From contig NZ_JASBQE010000025.1 of the NCBI RefSeq assembly GCF_029960785.1, positions 62,001-126,000 on the forward strand: a DNA stretch of 64,000 nucleotides, written 5' to 3'. The notes below the pieces were generated by a model. It did no database searches. It had not been told where the DNA came from and was given only the letters and a program-made list of their open reading frames with translations. This document shows, in pieces, positions 8,506 through 16,477 of the stretch. Each line of letters begins with the position of its first letter. Position 1 is the first letter of the stretch. A program made the position numbers and the translations under genes. The DNA comes from Polyangium sp. 15x6 (GTDB lineage Bacteria; Myxococcota_A; Polyangia; Polyangiales; Polyangiaceae).

Positions 8506-9387
8506 ATGAAACGAAACAAGAACATCGCATGGAATCGTGTCGAGCCTTCGAGCCTCGACCTCGAGAAGACGAAGGTCGTGATCGTCGGTGGAACCGGCGG
8601 CATCGGACGTGCTCTCGGTCGTTTCATGGCGTCACGAGGCGCCAGCGTCACGGTCGTCGGTCAGACCTTCCGCGACGCCGGTGTGCCGGGCATCGCGTTC
8701 ATTCAGGCGGACCTGAGCCTCATGCGCGAGGCCGAGCGCGTCGCCAAGGCGTTGCCCGCGGAGCAGCTCGATCTCGTCGTGTTCACGACCGGCATTTTCG
8801 CGGCGCCGAAGCGCCAGGAGACCGCGGAGGGCATCGAGCGGGACATGGCCGTCAGCTACTTGAGCAGATTGGTGATCCTCCGCGAGATCGCCCCGCGCCT
8901 CGGGAAGGACCGGCCGGCGGCTCCCATGAAGCCACGCGTGTTCATCATGGGTTTTCCCGGCACCGGCCAGGCAGGCACGCTCGACGATCTCAACGCCGAG
9001 AAGTCCTACAGCGCCATGCCGGTGCACATGAACACCGTCGCCGGCAACGAGATGCTCGTTCTCGACGCGGCGAAGCGCTACGCGAACGCGACCTTCTTCG
9101 GCCTGAATCCCGGGCTCATCAAGACCAACATCCGCGACAACTTCTTCGGAAAAGATACGCTGAAGTCGCGCATCATGGAGACGATGATCGGGCTCATGAC
9201 TCCCAGCCCGGAGACGTATGCCGAGCGTCTGGCGCCGCTCCTCGTTTCTCCCGATCTGGAAGCGCACAGCGGCGCCATGTTCAACCAGAAGGGCTTCGCC
9301 ATCTTGCCGACGCCCAAGCTGACGGACGGCTCGTATGTGCGTGCGTTCCTCGCGGCCTCGGAGGCGTTGGTGCCACGGGCCTTCTGA
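8506..9387 (+). CDS. SDR-family oxidoreductase with atypical catalytic region
   Basis: The 293-residue Rossmann protein carries the dinucleotide motif VVIVGGTGGIGRALG near residues 24-38 and the late SDR segment FFGLNPGLIKTNIR. The NNAG segment is replaced by VFTTGIF. At the place where the catalytic YxxxK is expected, the sequence reads MPVHMNTVAGNEML, which lacks both Tyr and Lys. It may therefore be a divergent reductase of the light-dependent or fungal-like SDR group, or a binding protein. It lies 100 bp after the SnoaL-like gene on the same strand and probably belongs to the TetR-controlled set. Confidence 0.78.
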   Translation: MKRNKNIAWNRVEPSSLDLEKTKVVIVGGTGGIGRALGRFMASRGASVTVVGQTFRDAGVPGIAFIQADLSLMREAERVAKALPAEQLDLVVFTTGIFAAPKRQETAEGIERDMAVSYLSRLVILREIAPRLGKDRPAAPMKPRVFIMGFPGTGQAGTLDDLNAEKSYSAMPVHMNTVAGNEMLVLDAAKRYANATFFGLNPGLIKTNIRDNFFGKDTLKSRIMETMIGLMTPSPETYAERLAPLLVSPDLEAHSGAMFNQKGFAILPTPKLTDGSYVRAFLAASEALVPRAF

Positions 9388-9654
9388 TTCCCATGGGGGA
9401 GAGGCGCGCGCGCAAGCGTGGCATCTCGACGGTGAGCGACGCGGAACGGGTGGTCCGGGCGAACTTCGCGGAGCACGCTCCGATCGGTGCCACGACAGCA
9501 AGAAAGAAGGGCCTGGAGATGCAACCTCGAGGCCCTCGGTCGGTCGCGGGGCCCGTCGCTGCTCGGAGAGACGGTGCGTCACCCACCCAACAAGCCGCCG
9601 CTGCCGACGCGCACGGATTGAATGTTCGTCTGGAAATTCACGTCAGGGGACGAC

Positions 9655-10134
9655 GTGAGCACGAATTTTTGCCTATTGTCCGTCGGCCTTGCAGTTTTGC
9701 TTCTTGGCTGTACGTCACCACGTTCCGCAGACGAGGCGACAACCGCGGTCATATCGTCGCCCCCTGTGCACATGTGCTTCGCTGATGAAAAAGGGGCGCC
9801 GCTCGTGGGAGCACGCGTGACCTCCGAAGCCTTGCACGCCGTCCCCAGTTCCGTATACAAATGGGAAGCAGCCATGCCCGCCGGACCTGCTCTCCCTGAG
9901 GTCACCACCGGGCCCGACGGATGTGGTGACATCCAATGGCTGTCGCAACTCGACTCCGGTCCGACGTGGAGTCAGCTGGTCGTGAGGCCCGCGGATCAGG
10001 GGCCCGATGGATGGGGAGCCATTTGCTCGAGGCCACGGTCGCCTGCACCTCACCATGGCGAGGTCGAGGAAGGCAAACCCCTTCGCTGGCAGGTCACGCC
10101 GCAGCGTTGTGTTTTGGTGCCTGCACCCGAATGA
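9655..10134 (+). CDS. Hypothetical lipoprotein with Ig/CarboxypepD-like segment
   Basis: I take the GTG at 9655 as start because AGGGGAC lies 6 nt upstream and it gives a clean lipoprotein signal: a short polar N-terminus, LLSVGLAVLLLGC (lipobox Cys at about residue 19), then Ser/Thr. The mature part of about 140 residues has one segment resembling a carboxypeptidase-regulatory or Cna-B-like fold (CFADEKGAPLVGARVTSE...TGPDGCGDI). Four cysteines in the mature part could form disulfides. It should be a periplasmic or outer-membrane lipoprotein of unknown role. An upstream in-frame ATG at 9622 lacks an RBS. Confidence 0.6.
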   Translation: MSTNFCLLSVGLAVLLLGCTSPRSADEATTAVISSPPVHMCFADEKGAPLVGARVTSEALHAVPSSVYKWEAAMPAGPALPEVTTGPDGCGDIQWLSQLDSGPTWSQLVVRPADQGPDGWGAICSRPRSPAPHHGEVEEGKPLRWQVTPQRCVLVPAPE

Positions 10135-10148
10135 GATTTTCGCAAAAA

Positions 10149-10200
10149 CGCGGCGCGGGTGACGGTTGAGGTTTCAATGAAAACACTCGCCCGCGCCGCG
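10149..10200. terminator. Long GC hairpin, probable bidirectional terminator
   Basis: CGCGGCGCGGGTGA (10149-10162) pairs with TCGCCCGCGCCGCG (10187-10200), a 14-bp stem with one G-T pair and a 24-nt loop. It lies just after the lipoprotein stop. Its right arm is inside the left copy of the 73-bp direct repeat, while its left arm is outside it. The second repeat copy at 13154 lacks the left arm. Confidence 0.55.
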
Positions 10201-10245
10201 ATAGGTGAGCGCGCGGGATTCGACGCGGTCGCCGCGGACTAGGAG
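10173..10245 (+). repeat. Left 73-bp direct repeat (copy of racemase gene 3' end)
   Basis: This segment repeats 13154-13226 in the same orientation with only two mismatches in 73 bp (positions 10186 and 10240). The right copy is the last 24 codons plus stop of the racemase-like gene at 13155-14372, so the left copy is a detached duplicate of that gene's end. The two copies tightly bracket a three-gene cassette: only 4 bp separate this repeat from the SDR stop at 10250. Confidence 0.9.
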
Positions 10246-10249
10246 GGCG

Positions 10250-11029
10250 CTAGGTGATCGTCTGGCCGCCGTCGACGACCAGCGCGTGCCCGATCATGAA
10301 GGCCGCCGCGTCCGAGCACATCCAAACGACCGTCGCGGCGATCTCTTCGGGCCGGCCCATCCTTCCGATGGGTTCCTCGGAGATCACCTTCGAGCGGCCC
10401 TCGGCGGTACCGCCGGTGTAGCGAGCCATCATCGGAGTATCGATGTATCCAGGGCAGACGGCGTTGATGCGAATGTTCTGCGCGGCGTAGTCGAGGGCCG
10501 CCGCTCGGGTGAGGCCAATCACGCCGTGCTTCGCGGCGGTATACGCGGGGCTGCCTTTGATGCCGATGACGCCGGCACCGGACGAAGTGTTCACGATGGC
10601 GCCGCCACCGGCTTCGAGCATCCGCGGGATCTCGTACTTCATGCACAGGAAGACACCACGGAGGTCGATGTTCATGATCCGGTCCCATTCCTCCGGTTGC
10701 ATCTCCGCGGTCGGGACCAAACCCTTCGGCTCGACGCCGGCGTTGTTGAACGCGAAATCCAATCGCCCGAACGCTTCGACGGTTTTGTCGAGCGCCGCCT
10801 CGATGTCCTCGGCTCGCGTGACGTCGCAGCGGACGGCGAACGCACGTCCGCCTCGTTCCTCGATCAAGCGGGCCGTTTCCTGATTGCCCACTTCCGACAC
10901 GTCGGCGACCACCACGCTCGCCCCCTCGGCGGCGAACGCCAGCGCCGCCGCGCGGCCGATGCCGCTCGCGCCCCCGGTCACGAACGCGACCTTTCCCTCG
11001 AAGCTTCTCTTCTCGTTCATCGTAACCAT
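10250..11029 (-). CDS. SDR-family NAD(P)-dependent oxidoreductase
   Basis: The 259-residue classical SDR has TGGASGIGRAAALAF (residues about 17-31), FNNAGVE, the catalytic Ser in NTSSGAG and YTAAK as the YxxxK pair, then NAVCPGYIDTPM. The C-terminal VVDGGQTIT is typical of FabG-like/glucose-dehydrogenase-type enzymes. The start at 11029 is supported by AAGGAAG 9 nt upstream. It is divergent from a LysR regulator. It is the first gene of the cassette bracketed by the 73-bp direct repeats and ends 4 bp from the left repeat. Substrate unknown. Confidence 0.9.
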   Translation of the reverse strand: MVTMNEKRSFEGKVAFVTGGASGIGRAAALAFAAEGASVVVADVSEVGNQETARLIEERGGRAFAVRCDVTRAEDIEAALDKTVEAFGRLDFAFNNAGVEPKGLVPTAEMQPEEWDRIMNIDLRGVFLCMKYEIPRMLEAGGGAIVNTSSGAGVIGIKGSPAYTAAKHGVIGLTRAAALDYAAQNIRINAVCPGYIDTPMMARYTGGTAEGRSKVISEEPIGRMGRPEEIAATVVWMCSDAAAFMIGHALVVDGGQTIT

Positions 11030-11294
11030 GACGGCATGCTTCCTTCTGCGGCTCTCTCTCAGGTGAGCCGCGTCCTTCACACGCGCAGGAGCGTCTTGAT
11101 CGCGCGCCGCTCGTCTTCTCGAGCCATTCGACGGCCTTGCCGTCGAGCGACTCTTGCCGGCGCCATGCCTCAACAGGCCACCGGGGCACGCAAGGAACAT
11201 ACGCCACGCGAGTCACGCCCAGTAGACGGTCAAATGCGGATGGCCTGTAAAGCCAGACTTGACAATGCGGTGACTCGCCCGTGATCTTCGAGCG
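11030..11294. promoter_or_regulatory. Divergent SDR/LysR control region
   Basis: This 265-bp gap separates the divergent SDR and LysR genes. It contains TTGACA (11259-11264) directed toward lysR, with no strong -10. The heptamer AATGCGG occurs twice in the same orientation (11233-11239 and 11264-11270), 31 bp or about three helical turns apart. That is the arrangement used by tetrameric LysR proteins, although a classical T-N11-A dyad was not identified with certainty. Confidence 0.4.
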
Positions 11295-12212
11295 ATGAAC
11301 ACGACCGCGGTCACGCATGTGCAGGCCTTTCTCGTGGTTGCACGGCTGCGCAGCTTCAGCGCGGCGGCGCGTGAGCTCGGCGTGTCACGTTCAGCGGTCA
11401 GTCAGTCCGTCCGACAGCTCGAAGAGCGACTGCACGCAGCGCTCCTCACGCGCACGACGCGAAGCGTCTCGCTGACGGATGCGGGAAGGCGCCTCGTCGA
11501 AGCCGCTGCGCCCGCGCTCGGCCAGCTCCTCTCCGCGCTGAACGAGATCGGCGCGCAACCCGGCGAGCCCATCGGCCGCCTCAGGATCACGGTCCCGCGT
11601 GCGGCGATTCCGTTCGTCATCGCCCCCGTCTTGCCCGCGTTTCGCGAGCGTCACCCGCGCATCGAGGTCGAGGTCGCAATCGATGATCGCTTGGTCGACA
11701 TCGTCGAAGAGGGGTACGACGCGGGTGTCCGACTCAGCGAGGCCATCGAGCGCGACATGGTGCAGGTGCGGCTCACCGATCCGTTTCGGTTCGTGATCGT
11801 CGGCGCGCCGAGCTACCTCGCTCGTCATGGTGCACCCGAGAGGCCGCAGGATCTCCTTCGGCACGAGTGCATCACCTTCCGCTCGCAGACGACCGGAGCC
11901 CTGTACGCGTGGGAGCTCGAGCGCGGACGAAAAACGTGGCGGGTGCCGGTTCGTGGTGGCGTCGTCGTTGCAAACGACGCCGAGCTGATCATTTCCCTCG
12001 CCGAGCAGGGGCTAGGGCTCGCGTATACCTTCGAACCCATGGTGCTGGAGCAGCTACGCACGGGAACACTCAGACGTGTGCTCGAGCCCTACTCCCCGAC
12101 AGTCCCCGGCTACTTCCTTTACTTCCCCCATCGCGCTCAGCGCTCTGCGCCGCTCCGTCTGTTCGTCGAAGCCGCGAAGGAGCTCGCCGTGCGCCGCCTG
12201 AAAGAAGCCTGA
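11295..12212 (+). CDS. LysR-family transcriptional regulator
   Basis: The 305-residue protein has the N-terminal winged helix-turn-helix of LysR proteins (AFLVVARLRSFSAAARELGV, then SRSAVSQSVRQLEERLHAAL, residues about 10-50) and a periplasmic-binding-protein-like effector domain from about residue 90. It belongs to the DsdC/AaeR-like subgroup that ends with LRLFVEAAKE. It is divergent from the SDR gene and followed by an NmrA-like gene. It most likely controls these two neighbours in response to a small molecule. All three lie in the repeat-bracketed cassette. Confidence 0.93.
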   Translation: MNTTAVTHVQAFLVVARLRSFSAAARELGVSRSAVSQSVRQLEERLHAALLTRTTRSVSLTDAGRRLVEAAAPALGQLLSALNEIGAQPGEPIGRLRITVPRAAIPFVIAPVLPAFRERHPRIEVEVAIDDRLVDIVEEGYDAGVRLSEAIERDMVQVRLTDPFRFVIVGAPSYLARHGAPERPQDLLRHECITFRSQTTGALYAWELERGRKTWRVPVRGGVVVANDAELIISLAEQGLGLAYTFEPMVLEQLRTGTLRRVLEPYSPTVPGYFLYFPHRAQRSAPLRLFVEAAKELAVRRLKEA

Positions 12213-12287
12213 GTGCCGCCTTGAATTGCATGCCATGCTGCGTGCGCGGCGATGACGGAAGCCCCACGCACGAGGAGGGAGGTTCGC

Positions 12288-13151
12288 TTGTTGCTAGTGA
12301 CTGGAGCTTCGGGCAACGTAGGCAGCGCCGCGGTGCGGCTCCTTGCGAGCCGGCTCGGCGCGGGCGCCGTGGCAGGCCTTGCGCGGGACCCGGCGCGCGC
12401 GGCCGCGCGTGTGCCGTCCGGTGTGGAGGTTCGCCGCGCCGATTACACCGATCGTGCGAGCCTCGACGGAGCCTTCGCAGGGGGGTCGGCCTTGCTGTTC
12501 GTCGCGAGCGATGGCGATGCACGTGACGTGATGAAGCAACACGAAAACGTCATCGACGCGATAGCCGCGTCGAGCATCGAGCGGGTGGTCTTCACCAGCA
12601 TCGTCGACGTCGACGAGCACTCGCCGTTCTACTTCGCGCCGGTCTACCGGGACGCCGAGCGACGGCTGCGCGCCTGCGGCAAGCCATGGTGCATTCTTCG
12701 CTGCGGCATGTACTCCGATTTTATGCTCTCGCAATGGCTGGAGCAAGCCCGCGACACGGGGGTCGTCGATGTGCCGGCCGGACGAGGGCGCATTGCACCG
12801 ATCTCGCGCGACGACGTGGCCACCGCGGCGGCGCTGGCGCTCGAATCGGGAGCCCATGAAGGCCAGGTCCTCGAACTCGCAGGCGTCGAGGCATACACGC
12901 TCGACGAGATCACCGCGCTGGCAAGCAGGGCTTTCGGCCGGCTCATGACCTACCGGCCCGTTTCTGCGACAGACTATCTGGCGCGTTGCTGGGCCACGAT
13001 GGAAGACCCGTGGCCGCATGCCTTCGCCAGCCTGCTCGCGTCGGTGTCCCAAGACCGGTTCGCTGTGACGACCGCTGGGTTCGAACGGATCGTCGGGAGG
13101 CGGCCCGAAGAGCTTTCGGCTTTTCTCGAGCGCCACGTAGAAGCGCAGTGA
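12288..13151 (+). CDS. NmrA/QOR2-like NAD(P)-binding oxidoreductase
   Basis: I chose the TTG at 12288 because AGGAGGGAGG ends 5 nt upstream and the protein then begins at the fold's first strand, LLVTGASGNVGSAAVRLL. An ATG at 12252 is possible but has no RBS. The 287-residue protein is an atypical SDR of the NmrA/NAD(P)H:quinone oxidoreductase 2 (YtfG-like) group, which lacks the classical YxxxK. These proteins reduce quinones or sense NADP redox state. Its stop is 2 bp before the right 73-bp repeat, closing the cassette. Confidence 0.85.
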   Translation: MLLVTGASGNVGSAAVRLLASRLGAGAVAGLARDPARAAARVPSGVEVRRADYTDRASLDGAFAGGSALLFVASDGDARDVMKQHENVIDAIAASSIERVVFTSIVDVDEHSPFYFAPVYRDAERRLRACGKPWCILRCGMYSDFMLSQWLEQARDTGVVDVPAGRGRIAPISRDDVATAAALALESGAHEGQVLELAGVEAYTLDEITALASRAFGRLMTYRPVSATDYLARCWATMEDPWPHAFASLLASVSQDRFAVTTAGFERIVGRRPEELSAFLERHVEAQ

Positions 13152-13153
13152 CG

Positions 13154-13226
13154 TTCAATGAAAACATTCGCCCGCGCCGCGATAGGTGAGCGCGCGGGAT
13201 TCGACGCGGTCGCCGCGGACGAGGAG
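13154..13226 (+). repeat. Right 73-bp direct repeat (native 3' end of racemase gene)
   Basis: This is the authentic 3' end of the minus-strand PLP racemase/aldolase gene, including its TGA (13155-13157). It is 71/73 identical to 10173-10245. Together with that copy it flanks the SDR-LysR-NmrA segment (10246-13153). Confidence 0.9.
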
Positions 13227-14372
13227 ATAGTCGCGGAAAAACGTGGCGAGCTCGCCGGCCTTGGCGTGGCGGAAGAAGACGGGATCGCCGGGCGCGAGTT
13301 TTACGTGTGGCGGGACGGCGAGCGGGGTCTGGACCTCGCCGGCGCCTTCGAGATCGAGTAGCGAGAGGCCTTCGGGTAAGTACGGAATCGGGAGGCGATC
13401 CGGGCCGGCGGCGCCCGAGGCGACGAGGCCACCGCCCTGGCACGTGACGAAGCCGGGCGCAGGTCTCCGTGTCACCTGGAGGGCGAAGAAGGCGGCCGGC
13501 TCGGGGCGGAGATCGTCGTAATGGTCGAAGAGGTGGCTGCCGAGGAAGCCGGAGCCGACGGTGATTTCGGTGAGGGACGGGTCCGCGAGGGACGAGGCGA
13601 CGCTGCCGGTGCCGCCGCCGTTGAAGAGGGGGATCGGGAGGCGGCGGCGCTCGAATTCGGCGATGATCTCGCCTCTCAGCGTGGTGACGGCGGCGCAAGC
13701 GATTTTCTTGAGGGCGCGCTTGGCTCCGGGCGGGAGGGGGCCGAGCGGGGTCTGGTCGGGTGTCCCGGCGATGTGCGCTTCGTAGCCGAGCAGGCCGGCG
13801 AATTCGAGGTGGCGGGACGAGGCCACACGCTCGGCGAAATCGGCGACGCCGCGGGCCTCGTGGAGCGGGCTGCGGCGGACGCCGAGGTGCACGCGGCCGC
13901 CGAGGCGGCGGAGGGAGACGTCGATGTCGACGACGACCGGGATGCGGACGCCGTAGGGCGCGGCGGCGGCTTCGAGGACGTCGAGGTGGATGGGCTCCTC
14001 GACGGCGATGGAGACGCGTTTTCCTTCGCGGTTCGCCTCGGCGATGAGGCGCGCGTCGGCGGGCTGGGCCGTGGGGTATGCGACGAGGATGTCGTCGAAG
14101 CCCTGCGCCGCGAGGTAGCGGGCCTCGGCGGGGGCATAAGCCATGAGGCCGCGGAACGAGGGGCCGCCGCGGTTCAGGATGTGGCGGACGAGATCGACGG
14201 ATCGAACGGATTTCGTGCCGATACGGAGCGTTTTTCCGTGGCTCTCGCGGACGAGTGAGAGGACGGCGTCGACATTCGCGTCGACGGCGTCGAGATCCAC
14301 GAGCGCGACGGGCAAGGGCTCGCCGGCGAGGGTTTTTCGGTAACGTTCGTAGCGGTGCTGGCGGGTTTCCAT
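13155..14372 (-). CDS. Alanine-racemase-fold PLP enzyme (D-threonine aldolase/amino-acid racemase-like)
   Basis: The 405-residue protein has the fold type III PLP domain of alanine racemase and D-threonine aldolase: LPVALVDLDAVDANV near the start, then RIGTKSVRSVDLVRHIL, where the Lys is the candidate PLP lysine. A C-terminal beta domain contains a GSGFLGSHLFDHY segment. It resembles DSD1/D-threonine aldolase-like proteins more than Alr. ATG 14372 is preferred over GTG 14384, which would overlap the upstream gene. Its last 24 codons are duplicated at 10173-10245, as if a cassette had inserted at its 3' end while leaving it intact. Confidence 0.8.
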   Translation of the reverse strand: METRQHRYERYRKTLAGEPLPVALVDLDAVDANVDAVLSLVRESHGKTLRIGTKSVRSVDLVRHILNRGGPSFRGLMAYAPAEARYLAAQGFDDILVAYPTAQPADARLIAEANREGKRVSIAVEEPIHLDVLEAAAAPYGVRIPVVVDIDVSLRRLGGRVHLGVRRSPLHEARGVADFAERVASSRHLEFAGLLGYEAHIAGTPDQTPLGPLPPGAKRALKKIACAAVTTLRGEIIAEFERRRLPIPLFNGGGTGSVASSLADPSLTEITVGSGFLGSHLFDHYDDLRPEPAAFFALQVTRRPAPGFVTCQGGGLVASGAAGPDRLPIPYLPEGLSLLDLEGAGEVQTPLAVPPHVKLAPGDPVFFRHAKAGELATFFRDYLLVRGDRVESRALTYRGAGECFH

Positions 14373-14376
14373 GGCG

Positions 14377-16437
14377 TCAATCACAAGCCGCGCTCACGGG
14401 CGCCGCCGTCGGGACACGCGGGGTGCCCTTCGCAAAACTCTCGAGGAAGCATTGCATCTGGTGTTTCGGGGGCTCGGTCTGGAAGACGACCTCGTGGCCG
14501 TCCTCGACGCCGTCTTCGGGATGTTGCACGACGACCGCGGTGGCGCCGTCGATGTTGCCCGACGCGGGCAGGGAGATCTCGCTGCGACCATTGAGCGAGA
14601 GGAGCGCGGAGAGCGGGGAGTAGACGGCGAGCTCGGGGTGCGAGGCGTCGAGCGGCGGGCCGGCGAGGTCGAGGCCGAGCGAGAGGCTCATCGGGTTCGC
14701 GATGGGCGGCAGGATGTAATGGTCGACGATGCCCTGCATCATGAGGACGTGCCGCGGCGGGCCCTCGTTTTCGCGCAGGATCCGCGAGGCGTAGGGCTGC
14801 ACGTCGGCGGGCTCGCCGGCCCATTGCAGGAGGTTCAGGAGCGGATCGATCTCGGTGAGCGTGTATCCGGTGCCGCTGATGCCGACGAGAGATTCGGCGA
14901 GCGGGCGCGTGGCGAGGGGTTTTTGCTTGTGGACGATGTTCGCGAGGAAGCTCGCCCCCGCGCCGCTCAGGAGCAAGGCGCGGACACGCGGCTCGAAGGC
15001 CGCGGTGAGCGGGACGATCGAGGCGCCCATCGAATGACCCATGAGGGCGAGGGTGTCCGTGTCGAATCGAGCTTTTCCGCCGGCTGCGTCCGCGCCGGGG
15101 CAATCGGCGACGTCGATTTCGATCGCGCCGAGGACGTGCGCGAGCAGGCCGAGCTCGGCGGCGGATTGGCGGATGTTGTCGCGGAGGGCGACGGGGTTGC
15201 CCACGTTGAAGACGAGGAACTGCTCGTCGCCGCCGGTCTTGTTGCGCAAGCCGCCGTGGGGGCCGTCGGCGCTGGCGCCCGCGAAGCCGGCGCGGGCGAA
15301 GGTGAGCGCGGGGCCGGTGCCGGGTTCGAGCGCAGGTCCGCCCGGTTCGGCGCGGACGCCGCGATCGACGAGGGGGCGCTCGCCGCCCGCGCCCGTGCGG
15401 GAGAAAAGGACGATGGGGTATCCAGCCGGCGGCATGGGGCGGCGCGGGACGGTGACGACGAAGTTTGCTTCTTCGTACCGCTGGAGCATGGGGTTGCCCG
15501 CGGTGTCGAAGGCCCAGTTGCCACCCGTCGAGGTGTACGGGGGTTCCCCGCTTTGATACACGGGCAAACCAATCGTGGTTTCGTACACGCAATACTCGTC
15601 GAAAAGCTCGTTTCGCACGAACGGCGCCGTCGGCGCGGGGAGCGGCTCCGCGAGCATGGCCTCGGCGACACGGGCGTAATCGTCGATCGGCGTGGCCGTG
15701 GTGAAGACCGTGAGCGCGGCGATCTGGTCCGCCGGAATGCCCGCCTCGGCGAGGGCCGCGAGCGCGTTCGTGTAGGTCGCGAGCGTCTGCTCGGACATGC
15801 CCGCCGGGGCTTTGCCAGCGCGCAGCTCGGCCATGGCCGGGGAGACGCCGAGCGGGGCGCCATCCCGATCCGGGAGAGACGTTCGGACGACGGCCGCATA
15901 CGTGGTGTTCGGCCGCAGCGGGACCCCTTGCACGGGGAGGAGGGCGAGCAGGTTGGGCGCGCCGTACGGGCCGCCGTCTTCGAGGAAATGAGCGGAGATG
16001 GGGTAGCGGCGGAGGTAATCGGGGGCGGACGCGGAGACGCCGATAAGAAGGGCAGGGGCGTTGGGCGCGAGGCTTTCAAGCGGCGTGACGAGCTCGCCCG
16101 CGGGCAAGGGGCCGTCGAGGCCGAAGTAGACGGCCGTGGTGGTGCCGAAGCCGCGGACGTCGCCGGCGAGGTCGATCATCTGCGCGGCGATGCCGTTGTT
16201 CGAGGGGTTCGGGAAGGTCGAGAGATCGGCCGCGCCGCTCGCCGTGAGGCGCGCGTCGCTCGGGAAGGGCGCGCCGAAGAAGCCGCTCCCGCCGGTGAAG
16301 TCGAGGGCGACGCGGGTGCGCTGCGGAGCCGGAGGGTTCGTGCCCGAGGGGCCGCAGCCGAGGCTCGTCGCGGCGAGGATCAGGACGGCGGCCGAGAGGT
16401 GTGCGGAGACGCGTGGGCGGGCGAACGCGCGCGGCAT
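14377..16437 (-). CDS. Lipoprotein alpha/beta-hydrolase (lipase/esterase-like)
   Basis: The 686-residue protein begins with a lipoprotein signal (MPRAFARPRVSAHLSAA, then LILAATSLGC, Cys at about residue 28) and a Pro/Thr linker. The N-terminal 350 residues resemble a virginiamycin-B-lyase/VirJ-like or bacterial Ig-type region with FDFTGG-like strands. The C-terminal half is an alpha/beta hydrolase with the nucleophile elbow GHSMGAS (about residue 490) and a late His in MMQGIVDHYILPP. Expected to be a periplasmic or outer-membrane esterase, lipase or peptidase. The start at 16437 is chosen because an earlier in-frame start would spoil the signal. Its stop is 4 bp from the racemase start. Confidence 0.8.
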   Translation of the reverse strand: MPRAFARPRVSAHLSAAVLILAATSLGCGPSGTNPPAPQRTRVALDFTGGSGFFGAPFPSDARLTASGAADLSTFPNPSNNGIAAQMIDLAGDVRGFGTTTAVYFGLDGPLPAGELVTPLESLAPNAPALLIGVSASAPDYLRRYPISAHFLEDGGPYGAPNLLALLPVQGVPLRPNTTYAAVVRTSLPDRDGAPLGVSPAMAELRAGKAPAGMSEQTLATYTNALAALAEAGIPADQIAALTVFTTATPIDDYARVAEAMLAEPLPAPTAPFVRNELFDEYCVYETTIGLPVYQSGEPPYTSTGGNWAFDTAGNPMLQRYEEANFVVTVPRRPMPPAGYPIVLFSRTGAGGERPLVDRGVRAEPGGPALEPGTGPALTFARAGFAGASADGPHGGLRNKTGGDEQFLVFNVGNPVALRDNIRQSAAELGLLAHVLGAIEIDVADCPGADAAGGKARFDTDTLALMGHSMGASIVPLTAAFEPRVRALLLSGAGASFLANIVHKQKPLATRPLAESLVGISGTGYTLTEIDPLLNLLQWAGEPADVQPYASRILRENEGPPRHVLMMQGIVDHYILPPIANPMSLSLGLDLAGPPLDASHPELAVYSPLSALLSLNGRSEISLPASGNIDGATAVVVQHPEDGVEDGHEVVFQTEPPKHQMQCFLESFAKGTPRVPTAAPVSAACD

Positions 16438-16477
16438 GAAGGCCACTTTCGCCGTGGCCGGCGCGCGTGTCCAGGCT

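Noticed and set aside
10138-10250. Pseudogene of the racemase
   Set aside because: Only the last 73 bp are present; better described as a direct-repeat copy of a cassette boundary.
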